From: Eleginops maclovinus
Taxonomy: Eukaryota; Chordata; Actinopteri; Perciformes; Eleginopidae
Reading direction: 5' to 3'
Assembly (NCBI RefSeq): GCF_036324505.1
Contig: NC_086360.1
Coordinates: forward strand, 12,126,793-12,190,792
DNA: 64,000 bases
Under the pieces are notes generated by a model. That model did no database searches, had not been told where the DNA came from, and was given only the letters and a program-made list of their open reading frames with translations. The stretch's first letter is position 1. Each line of letters begins with the position of its first letter. Of this stretch, positions 38,021 through 61,756 are shown one piece after another. The position numbers were made by a program, and so were the translations under genes.

Positions 38021-41000
38021 GACAGATCTTTTTTAATTCATTATATCTTATACATTATATGTCTGTAACAGGACTATTCTTTATGTATTGTAAAATGTCA
38101 GTGCTTACTTCCTGGAGTTGCCTTCACAAAACACTCTGAACGGTCAGATCACTTTTGCCTTATGCACAATATGTACAGAGTATGTACTACCTTTTGGTTT
38201 AGCCACATGCCTTGGTCTCCATTGTTACAGCTCACGGTCTGACACTTTGTATGATGATTAGAAGATTTAGTTTGAATTTCTTTCATGTTCTTCAATGCTT
38301 GTACTTGCTTTATATACATTTTTGATATTGCTAAATTGTATTGAATTCTACATAATGTGATTGAGTGAGTATTAAACAGCATAAAAAATGTCAACCTGAA
38401 ACAAAACTCAAAACTAAAGGAATTAATCATCACTATGTATGTTACCTGGGATAGGTGATTTATAAAGTACTCTAATCACTTAACTATTTTACAAGGTAAA
38501 CAACAAATGAGTATTTGTGGTCAAAATGTTTAATCTTTTCATTTAGAATCATGTATTCAAATTAAAACCATATACCCAATAAAACATTTCCAAGCACATT
38601 TCCTGGTAAAGGTAGAACAGTAAGTCAACAGCAACACAAGGTGGTGCCATATTTCCAGGGTGGAATATCCATGAGCACTGGCGGAAAGGTATCATTGATA
38701 TAATGTCTGACTTTTTAAAACATTTTTATGCACTGTAAAGTAGCAACACAGTTTTTTAGATGACAGTGGTTCATGGCTGACTTGTTATAATGTAATTAAA
38801 CGTACAACTGTTGAACATAACTTAAGTCTCAAAAACTTTATTCCCAAATTTGACTTCCAAACAGACATTACATTTTAAGTAATTCATTTTGAGCCAATAA
38901 TTAAAGAAGCTCATAGTTTACTCCAAATACAATATGCCAACCTTTAAAAAACAAGACATTGATAATTGTTTTATCAGTATGATCATCATGGGATGTGTGT
39001 GTGTTTACTGCTTTACTGCAGTGGCTCTGTTGGGTAGCAGCTGTGTTGCTGTGTGTAGCTCAGGTCCTGTCGAGGTGTCTATTCATTATCATTCCTGTGT
39101 TGGACCAGCTGCTCTTACAGTGGCAACAAGCCTTCATTAAGATGACTCCCTAATTACAGTACACACTTCCAAAAATCACATACATGCACAACAGGGCGAC
39201 ACAGAGGAGAAAATGGGGGCGCACACAGTGAATGAGGCCCCTGCACGTCTGAACTAGAAGGCTGTTGTTTTGGGATTTCTCAAACATTTCAAGCATGTAT
39301 GTCTTATTTGATTTATTTTACTTTATTTTGAGGCAACATTTTGTTGAATTCTGGAGTATCACAAACAAAACCCTCTGAAGATTAAGGCAAACAAACAAAC
39401 AAAGTCAATAAAGTACCAGGTAATCTCAGCTACTGTACATTTACACATAGGATGGGAGCAAAGCTGTCAAGGATGCTCCAGTAGACAAAATGCCATAATA
39501 CAGAGAACCCAATTTCCCCTTGCTTAAGCAACTGCCATTTTAGTTTGGGTCAAGAAAAAGACGCACCTAATTAGAGGGATTATTTTGGCTATGGGATACA
39601 ACATTTCAAAGGTCTGTGTCACTTTACTGGCATTTATTCCTCAAACGTAATCACATAAAACAATTTGTATGAGATGCACAGACAGATAGCTATACTGCTG
39701 AAGTGTCCTCAGGTGGAGGTGATACCACACATCCAACGACACCAACAATAAACGGATGTCACCCCTTGGTTCTTTCCCTTAACACCATCCGTGGGGGCCA
39801 GTAGGGCTTTGAACAGCTGTCTTGTCAAAAGCAAACAGTGGCCGTGCTGTGACAAAGGCTGCCGGTGCTGGAATGCCCCCCTTTTCAGCGGGTGTAATCC
39901 CAGAACACACTGCTGTCGGAGCCCATCAGGCACTGGGCCAGAGATGGGCCTTCCTGCCCTTTGGAAAGCGGGTTAGCAGCAGAGGCAGGGCAGCCAGGGG
40001 GGTAAAGCCTGCTTCAGAAGGGATGGACTGTCAGGCTGACAGCACTTTATTGCCACTGTTGTAGTAAAGGAAAATAAAGAGTTGTGCTGACGAAGGGGAG
40101 TCTGTTAGGGATCTGGGGATAGGGAGGAGAGAGAAGTGCAGAGAAAAGGGGGGAGGATGGCTGGAGAGATAAATCGAGTAGGTAATTTCAAGTGCCTCTG
40201 AGATGGGAGACATGAAATAATCCAGAATTAAGAATCTTTCCAAGGGATTTATGTGGGATGTGTTGATATTTTAAACTCTGGGGTTATGTTATTTTTTTTA
40301 ACAAAGCCCAAGTCATTTTACATTTTTTAGGATAAAATTGCTCTGCATTTGTGAAGAAATAGAGACCTTTAATATTGTTTCAACATCATGCAAACTTTTC
40401 GTCTGCTGGGACACATTGCCTTCCTGCTTACATACCTGCTATACAGTAGAGCGTCCTGACTAATGAGTAATACAATTGATGAATTAGGGATTTATAAGAC
40501 AATAAAATATAGTAAAAAAGTAATGTTGAATGTTTTGGGTTATTTGGTAATAGCATGAAACGTTTAAACAATGTTTAAAATGTCAGAATAGGACAGGGAG
40601 CAATAGCCTTATAAACAATGTTCAGGATCAGAGTCAAGGTTTAGACTTCCCCTCCTCCTTATTCAGTTAGCTTGCCCATATATCACATTTGGGAGGATAC
40701 AAACTTGGTATTCTGTCTCTAGAGCTTCTGTAAAAACAAAAAAGTTACAGATGTACTTCCAGATTATGTAAGTTGTGCAGGGTTTGGCCTGTCCACACAT
40801 CATCTCTGACACTCACTTCACATAAACAAACCGCAATTGCAGGAGAATGTGCCGCAAATACATGATTATATACATTAGCTGTCATTTTGCTTTTCGTCTT
40901 ATCGCTTACACCACAGGGAAAAAACTGCCAGGAATTCAACTAAATATGTTGATTGCTACATGTTTGCATTAGGTTACGTATTTTCAACAGCGCTCTTCTT

Positions 41001-42334
41001 TTAACTGTGAACTTCTGCTTGTATACACTGGTCAAACTGAGGGATATACTTAGCGGGGCCTGGCTCATAATGGTAATTGCAGAGAAGAGAGGTCAGAAAT
41101 GCTAGTGGGTGTCTGTGTAACTTCTAAATGCAATGATGTAATGACCAACCAACCAACATCTGAAATTATGACAAGAGAGGGAAAAAATTAAGGTATAGTA
41201 GTTTATTTTCACTAATGGACAGTGTACAGAGTATGTTGTGCTGCACTATAACATCATCACTTGTTTTATAATAAATAAACACACAAACACAGACACAGGC
41301 ATTGGGGAAAGAGAGAAAGAGACAGCTTTCCAGAGACAAAAACCTTTTAGTGGGATAAATATATTCTCTTCTGAAAGCAGAAGTGATACAGAAGGTGTAC
41401 TGAGCCAGCTGACTGACCCCTTTTTTTAAATAAGGTCATTTAAGGGCAGAGAAGAAAAAGCAGTGCAGAGAGAAGATTCTGCTAATGAATAAAATGGGAG
41501 TAACATGGCTATATGCGATACTGTAGTTATATCGGATGACACGTTGATAATTAAAAAAACTCCCTTGTGATGTAAGATTACTGAGCAGGGCAAGGAGCGA
41601 GAGAAAACAGAGTTCAGAAGCTATTTGTTTCTGTCTTAGACACAGAGGGCAGAGAGAACCACAGTGAAATTATCTTAAATGGCTCTTTTTCCTCTCCAAC
41701 AATATTAGGTATAAACAGATGGAACTGGTTTCCGCCATGAGTTTTTAAAACTAAAACTAAAAAGATCTTTAAAACTACCAACACATCTGACCATCAGATG
41801 GCGGCGGGTAGGAGAAAGGTGGCTTAATGGGAGACAAAGACATAAATCTCAGCACCTGAGAATCAAAACCTGATATTCAACTGGCTTGCTGGAGTAAATG
41901 TTTTTGTTTAAAGGAAATAATAAGAGGGACAAAACTGTAAGACACAGATATATTGACTTAAGGATTCTAGCATTGGATACAATTTGGATGAGCCAGTTTT
42001 ACACATTTTCAGCCTGCAGGTGATTTAGGGACCCTGGCTGGGGCTTAAACTGGGTGCAGCAACTGCTGTTTAGTGTTTTAACTGTTTGATTCTAATAAGT
42101 GTAGCTATAAAGACGCATATACATAACACATATACAATCAAAAGTAGAAAATGTATAAAGCAAAATAATATATTTATATATTTATACATTATGCATTAAC
42201 AAATGCACTTGCATTGATGGAGGTAGATAGCAAAGATCGAGAGGTAAAAAGGCATATAGATTTTGTGATTTGAAGGAAACAATGTGGCTGTAATATCTTA
42301 AGTAAGAACGTAAGAATGCGTGCTTGGTAAATGC
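38021..42334. other. Intergenic interval between convergent snap29 and the SBSPON-type gene
   Basis: No coding exon is recognisable. The interval holds short simple repeats such as CAAA near 39392-39408, and a less AT-rich segment at 39780-40060 that could be a conserved non-coding element. The nearest canonical AATAAA for the minus-strand gene that I found is at 41202-41207, so part of this may be its 3' UTR. Confidence 0.6.
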
Positions 42335-42406
42335 AGTACAGAGTACGCGTATACAGTACAGAGTATGTGTATAGAGTACAGAGTACGCGTATACAGTACA
42401 GAGTAT
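42335..42406. repeat. 20-bp tandem repeat, about 3.6 copies, downstream of the sbspon stop
   Basis: The unit AGTACAGAGTACGCGTATAC occurs at 42335-42354 and 42375-42394. A variant with TATGTGTATAG in its second half is at 42355-42374, and a partial copy is at 42395-42406. The array starts about 150 bp past the stop codon, so it is probably within the 3' UTR. Confidence 0.8.
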
Positions 42407-42554
42407 TAGGTGAAAGGAAAAAGTGGCAGGATGCTGCTGATCTCCTTGAGTTACCCATCCAGTAATCTGGATCGGAGCGGTCTTGCCTTGCCAGGCAGGG
42501 CTGCGGAGGGAATTTTGGTCCCTGCATACGGTTATATGGTGACTACATGTGGGC

Positions 42555-54138
<11,584 letters not shown>

Positions 54139-54424
54139 GACGGAAACTTTTCTGGCTCCACACTCACACCCACACTCCGCTGGGGTATGCTTCACTTTAG
54201 ATATACTTTCAAAACTGATTAACGTTATAAAGTCGCTGGTCATAAATTTCTATCTAAAATCCCAATCCAAGGTAAACTAAGCATTGACACCACCACACAA
54301 ACAACTGATGCGTAGAAGTGGAGGCTTTTGGCACCAGCTCCTCTATCAGTCTGTCAGACACCGCCCCTTGCAGATACTGTTGGTTATTAGGAAAGGCGTA
54401 CAGTACCAGCCTCCAACTCTAACT

Positions 54425-54479
54425 CACACGCGCGCGCGCGCGCGCGCGCGCACACACACACACACACGCACTCTCTCTC

Positions 54480-54515
<36 letters not shown>
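54425..54515. repeat. Compound (CG)n(CA)n(CT)n tract
   Basis: About 11 CG dinucleotides run directly into about 9 CA and then about 20 CT. The tract lies about 290 bp upstream of the sbspon start codon. Confidence 0.97.
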
Positions 54516-54518
<3 letters not shown>

Positions 54519-55916
54519 TGGTTGCATAATTATTTGCTCTACATAATAACAACAGCTTGTCTTTCGTATTATTATATTAAAGCATATTGTATTTCTGCTG
54601 CTAAAATGTTTGCTGCTGAGATGCAAAAACCAATCAAAAATATTGAAGTTTTTAAAATGATTTGAAAGGAACTCAAAATATTAATAACCTAACAAGTGAG
54701 TGAAGTATCTGTAAGTGGAGCCTCAACAACGTTTACATCAGTTTCACTTTAACAAATCAGAATAGCCCATTCAGCACCACGGACAGCGGTGCAACTACTT
54801 TATATTAAATTATAAAATAAAATAAACGTAAAGATAAATAATAAGATTCAGCCAAGAGGTGCTGCGGAAAGTGACACGCCCCCTTTGAGCAGTTTGGTAA
54901 AGTTAGAAAGTTATTGACAGTTTTGAACTTGACAGATCAATAACACATAAACAGATATTTGTTAAACTCAAACTAAGTCTTATATAAACCGTAGGAAGGT
55001 AGACAACAAGCTGCAATCTAATATTCATTCAAACAAGCGCCTTCCTCCTAGCTGGTCAACATTCATTGATTTCTTTCTGCAGCCAAAGGAGAGACAATTG
55101 CCAGGGATCATCTACAAAATGCAATGCCGAAAAGAAAAAAGAATGTTGTAGTATGACCAATAGGAGAACATTAATGTGTTAAGAGATGGTATTGGCACTT
55201 GACTGTATGACAGGGAAATTATTGAATATTTGTGTAGCTTGTCTTTTCGCTGTTGAACTTTGTAGACAGTCCCTTACTCCCAAAGGCGCACTTGTCTCTC
55301 CTCCAGCTGCAGAGAGACACCAATCTAAATTACACAGCACATAGGCTATATTGGGGGGCCAAACCTACATGGGGTCCCAAACCTAATTTTAATAGGAATA
55401 ACAGGATGACTAGAGAATATCCACAAGGCTCTGAAAAATCTCCAGAGGAAAATGAATAATACTGTTCTGCTAACTCACTCGGCATTAGGGCCATAAGCTG
55501 TTGTGTCAGGTCACAAAGGGTCACCACTAAAAATAGATTATAATGATACAATCTTAAAAATGCAGTGACACAAAAGTAAGAACTACTTGATTTGGGAATT
55601 TTTAGTATGTATAGTCTACGGCACATGTTGCAAAATAAAGGTAGGAGAGCTTTGAAGCCACTCCTCTCAGAAAAACAGGGATCAAAACTTTTCATCTCTG
55701 GAGTTCAAAGATTGCTAATGTCTGTGAAGATGATGAGAGATTTTAGGCAATTTTGGCCCAATTCTCTTTCTGGCAGCAGAGAGGAGGAGGGACTGATGAT
55801 GTTAGGATGAAGGGATGTTGGTTCTTTCTTCTTTGACCCCTCTCATAAAGCCCTATTGTACAGATATGAATCGAAAGGAGGCCTCTCTCATCACTGAGAG
55901 TTGTCTCTGTCTCTCT

Positions 55917-56021
<105 letters not shown>

Positions 56022-56631
56022 TGGCAGAATAGTAGGGAGGGAAAGATCCACATATGTGATTGAGACTCTGGCAAGAGCTCCACCTACTGTTTAACTTCTG
56101 CCATGCACCGAGTCTATAGATATGTATTAACTTGTTATTGTCCAATAAACTGAGCTGCACACACAGCATGTCCACAGACTGTCCACTGTCCTGTACATTT
56201 AAGAAAGTAATTCAGTAATTTACTTTTAAAGGCATTATGCTGCTTTATATTTCAATAAGTATAATCAACAAATACAATATTTTTGATATATTACATATTT
56301 AATCAGGCTGTTCAATTTGTTTTAATAACACTCACCTTTAACAGCTGAAAAAAATACAATGATTTTTTGCATTAACATATAAATAACATCATCACAATAA
56401 TGTTTAATATGTCTCTTAATTGGGGCCTATCTGCCTGAATGTTACTTTGTAATTTTACTTAAGACAATGTTGACTCCATTTTCACTACTGACAGGTTGAT
56501 AATATTTCAGCACACTTTCCTCACTTCCTCATTCATGCCAAAAATGTCCAATGCATGCTGTCCTCCCTCCCATCTTCTGCAGCGAGCTGTGCATTCCTTC
56601 TCACAACAAACACTGGGGCACCAGAGATTCA

Positions 56632-56776
<145 letters not shown>

Positions 56777-58549
56777 TGGGAGAAAGAGAGCGATATTTGC
56801 ATTACTCTACATGAGCATTAGCCAAAACTGGATGGATGGAACAATGAATCCCCTGTTGGATTCCTCTCCTACCTGCCCGCCATAGTTTGTCCCAATGTGA
56901 TCTGTTGTTACCAAAAGGGTAGAACAACATATGAACAAGGGATAGAGAAGCTAAACATAACAGTCAAATGCTTTTAAGTTTGTAGATGCTTTTTTTAATG
57001 AGTTTTGAAAGCCCCCTACTAAACAAAAAACTGAACATTTAGCACAGACAAATAGAGGGGATGCTTTTTATTCACAAGCTTCATCATAAAGAACCACATA
57101 GCCTCCATGTACATTGATTTGCAATAACACTAACATTTTGTTTTGGATATTTGGCAGTTAGAATCACAACCATTGTTCGGTCAAACTGAGAAAATGAAGA
57201 TAGAAATGATGAACATTATATTAGAAATAGTGAAACACAACCCATCCGTATTTATATTCAATTATTACATTAATACATATAGATCATGACTGTTTTCATT
57301 ATCATTCAGTTGTTGTGTCGGTAAGATGTTATAAGAGATGAATATTTTTAATAATAATAAATTAGGATTTACCTCAAGTAGCATTCACAGTGTAACAGAA
57401 CAACAAAAGGCACATGAGTGATAAATACAAATTAACCCTGAATGAAATACAGAAACAGAACACCAATGCAAATAGATTTAAATATATTGTGAGTAATCTT
57501 CATATAAATACATTACATTTAAATATAAAATATATTAATTTTATGTGTTTAACAATGTGTCTTCTTTCATTTTCAAGGTCCCAATATCTGGGAACGATTT
57601 CATTAGGGAAGATATGAAACCTGCATCTATCACAAGAAGAAAACAACTATGCATCAAGTGACCTGATGAGCAGTAGTGCTTCCATTAAAAGAGAAAACAG
57701 ATCAGAGGTTACTCGGTCTTTATGACTTATTGTCGTTGGGTCATTTAGAATCACAATGAAATACAGCAATATAATATTTTCCAAATCTCTTAAAAAACCT
57801 TCACACCCAGACCTGATCACAGAAACAACCAGTGACCCAAGATAACATCACATCATATCTCAACCATATAGATATCGAACATTCAATACATACATTTATA
57901 AAGAAGGTCACAATATAAGTCATAATAGTTGCTCTTCTGTATTTAAGCTTGTTATGCTACATTAGCATGTTCCTATTCTGAACATATTTTCATAGTATAA
58001 CAGGTTTGGCATTTGGCACAAGAATAATATATATCATACTTTACAATAAAACTATAATGCTGATTATAAACTAAATAAGAATCTATAATTTATAAAAATA
58101 ATTGGCATATTATAATTGTAAAATCATTCTATTAAAGGCTAAGTTATGGAAGTAACTGCAGTATATGTGACTGTTAACTGCAGCCAGCTGTAGTCTAGCT
58201 CCTCTGGACTAAAAACAGGCACAAGTAGACACAGAGAGCAAATCTAACTTAAGAAAATGTAGTATGACACATGCATTACTCGCAGTAAACATGAGTAAAG
58301 CAGCTGTGAATGATGAGAAACAATGTTCTCCACTGAAGGAGGGTATTTTACAAAGCAGGATTAAATACATTTAACCAGATAACTTGGAAAAAAAGCTTAT
58401 ATTCTTTCAACAATGTTTGAATTAATCATGATGTGGACCCTAATAGTGACATTTTGTTGAATATTGAGACATGATGACTTTCTAGGATATGCTATTTCAA
58501 GATGATTTGGATCATTTTATGATCCTACCTTTGATATAAGATGTCTTGT

Positions 58550-58555
58550 TTTAAT
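58550..58555 (-). terminator. Candidate slc25a1 polyadenylation signal ATTAAA
   Basis: It lies about 253 bp after the slc25a1 stop. A canonical AATAAA on the same strand is further on, at 57067-57072, which would give a 1.7 kb UTR. Which is used is unknown. Confidence 0.35.
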
Positions 58556-58807
58556 GCAGCAGAGCTCTGCATACTAACAGCTGCCCAGATGTGGGCGACA
58601 CTCTTTTCAGGCTTTCTCTCTTTCTAAGGCCCCCTATCTATATGAGCTCTTTCACTTCCTGTCAGCATTTGATACTCATCTCAGTTTGGCTCGGTCTGAC
58701 CCCCTCTTCGGATGGTTTTGTAATGCGGAGGAGGTCTGCAAAACTGGGATCTGTGTCTGATGCCTGGAAAGTAGGAAGCTGCCGCCCTTTACTGTACATT
58801 CAGAGGC

Positions 58808-61756
58808 TCAGTCCGTCTTCCAGACCCCATTCAGGACCTTCACCACCTCCTCATATATGATGAAAACTATGGCCACATCCAGACACACACGGCCCAGCCG
58901 AGGAACCGTCCCTTTGTAAAAACTGTAGGTGGACATAGAGAGGAGAGAGAGGTGATTATAAAACATTGTTTTTAAGTTAGACATATTTATTATATGTATA
59001 TGATTTATACATGCATGAATGAAATTCTAATCAAAATTTCAATTCAATTTATTAGATGAAATGGTTTAATTTAATGTTATATAACTGTCTTTGCCATATT
59101 GAAAATGTTTTGTGAGTTAAACATACATTTTAGATAAATATGACTTGTTTAAAAATCCTACTTCTGAGTTTCATTCTGATAAAATACATTTTTGAATCAA
59201 TGTACTATATACTTTACATTATATTGTGTTATATTTATCAATAACTGGGTTGAAATAGAGTCAATATGTGTTTGCTTTTACAATAGCAAGCCTAAAAAGC
59301 ATCAAGCAGCTTGGATAAGAGGGGATGAAAGCCTGCTGTGCACCTCACTCTATAAACCAAAGCAAAAATAAACCAAAATGAAGGCGTACTCACGCTGCCA
59401 GGCCCTCGTGTCTCATGATCTTTAAACCACAGTCCAATGTGCTTTTATATTTGTGTGCTTCCAGACCCTTTGAAAAGAAAAGAAAAGTATTGTTATTTCT
59501 AATCAATGACAACAGGACATCTTTCAACTAAAAAGCAGCAAAGAACACAAAAACCTGTGTTTTCTCAACAAGTAACGTACCTGCATCCTTGTCTTGATGA
59601 CATCTAGTGGTGTGTTTCCAAAGACACTGGCTGCTCCAGCTACAGCTCCAAACATTCCCGTCACAATGGGGTTCATGGCTTTATTAGGGTTGTCACCTGG
59701 GGAAAGGACAGATAACATAAGGAGTCAGTAACACCAAATGCCTAGATGCAATTTCAGTCCTGGTACACCTCAGCTGGGTGTGTGCTGTAGTTACTTTTTG
59801 CACCTCAGATAGCTGTGTCCCAATTCCATACACTATGCAGAATAACATTCATACTATACTATACTATTGCTGGGTCAGAACATTTTGAAAATAATTCCAT
59901 TTTTTTATTCAAATTACATGGACATTTTTGTTATATATATTATAATCCATTCGGAAACAACGGAATATAATCTAACATGAATCATTTTTTAAATGATTGC
60001 TCATAACTTCAAAATCAATTATTTAAAATATGCACCTTAACTTGAATAAAATGGATGCAGCCTCAAAACTTTGACCTTTCGCTTTAAAAAAATGTTCAAT
60101 ACAAATGATTTGCAGCATTTAAAGTTGGTCTAGTCAAATTATCCTATTCCTAACAATACTGGGAAAACATGCTGGTGAACTGATTGAATCCTCACCATGT
60201 GGGACGGCATGTTATTTAAAGTGATAGTATGGTTCATTACGAAACATCGTATTCAATAAAGGTGTAATCAAAATGTAATTAAGTAATCCTTGCCAATGTC
60301 CATTTAACGCACTTTTTCATGGTTACTTATTTCAAAATAAGTTGTAATATTTTGTAATCAATTATGACCAAAGCCCAACATTCCCCAGTTCCCAGTCCCA
60401 GTCTGTATGCTTGCATTTTCTTTGCAGCAAGACTTCTGCTTCATCAGGAAAGTGTATAAGCTAAACCATTATAGAGGAGCTACTTTAACACATATCTCAA
60501 CTCATTTCTTAAACCATCAGCAGTATTGGTCTTTTAAATTACTCTCACACTTATAAACAGACAAACACACACAGTACATATTGATGCACACTGACCTTTG
60601 TACCAGTTCTTGAGAGAGGTCATCACATAGAATCGAATGGCTTGGTTGGAGCCTTGCTTAAGGACTGTGGCAGTGAGACCCTGGTATGTCCCTCTAATTC
60701 CTAGAAGGCATGATAAGTAGGTACATTTGTAATGCTCTTGTATTTGATAAACAACATCTGGGTGCCAATGTTTTAATAACGTTATGTTTTCAGCTGCATT
60801 ACCCAGTCTGACCCGTAGATGTCAGCTGAGCTACATGCATTGAAGCTGGTGTTTACCTTGGGCATTGATAATCTCTCTGACACCGTGGAAGAAGCCCTTG
60901 TATTTCGGGTTGGCTGATGTCTGGTCATGAATGAATTTAACCTTCAGAGATAAACAAAACAAACAAGGTTAATCAAAACAGGAACTGTTGCTTTGCTTTT
61001 TTTCAGAAAGGAGACACACAAGGTGATAAAAGCGGCACAAATGTTTAGCCTGGCATTCCATTAAATACACTTTAAAAGAATACTGGGAATGTGCACAGAC
61101 AGACACCATGTTTATCAAACAATTCTACTACAATAAACTGAGAAAAGTGTTATCACTTGTGTCTGCTGCTCACTTCCTTTGCTTGGTTGGGCATGAATGT
61201 CCTGAGATTTGTTTCAGAAATGTAACAGATGTTATATTTAGGAAAGTCTAAGGGAAAAAAGCATGCTTATTCTGTGGATCACAAATATCCCCTAAATGCT
61301 TAATGAGAGTGATCATCCCTTAAACCAAAACTTCACATTACTTCCATCTGGTCGGAGATACAGAACAATGAAATGGAGCTTCAGCTGGAGTTTTGTTCTT
61401 TCTAAAATATCAGATTAACCTTGCTGACACTGTTGTCAAAGGGAAAATTGAATGAATTTTCACAATAAGATAGTTTGTACTGTCTTTATCAGCATGATGT
61501 CCTGTGTATATCCATCTGTTGCTATTTGTCTGTTGTTAAACATATAACTGTGTGTTTCTGTGTAGTGGCTGTGAAATCAAATGTCCCTCTGGGACGATAA
61601 ATCAGGTGGTAACATACCTTAACAGTTTCCATGGGACACACCACTAAAACAGCTTCCAGGACCCCGGCTCCGAGCCCACACAGCAGGCCCTTGGTGCTGT
61701 CCAGTCGACCGTTCTCATCCCTCGCACGGTTGCTGAGGAACTCAAACACCCCGAAC
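58808..61756 (-). CDS. slc25a1: Mitochondrial tricarboxylate (citrate) carrier, C-terminal 210 residues; 5' end beyond window
   Basis: Encodes the inner-membrane carrier that exchanges mitochondrial citrate for cytosolic malate, supplying acetyl-CoA for lipid synthesis. Exons from 5' to 3' are 61618-61756, 60857-60941, 60596-60700, 59581-59696, 59394-59467 and 58808-58922. The frame begins with the last base of a codon, then FGVFEFLSN, corresponding to human residue 102, and ends VWKTD then TGA. The 210 codons equal the human count from that point. Two of the three mitochondrial carrier signatures are present: [10 protein letters not shown] (repeat 2) and [11 protein letters not shown] (repeat 3). 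The exons for residues 1-101, including signature 1, are not found between 61757 and 64000, so the gene runs off the right edge through an intron longer than 2.2 kb. Which teleost slc25a1 paralogue this is cannot be decided here. Confidence 0.95.

Noticed and set aside
54139..54243. In-frame upstream ATG for sbspon (35 extra residues)
   Set aside because: It would bury the signal peptide. The ATG at 54136-54138 gives a normal secreted N-terminus. It is not fully excluded without RNA data.
59790..60420. Possible transposon beginning GTGTCCCAATTCC in slc25a1 intron sequence
   Set aside because: I could not find a matching inverted end or target duplication.
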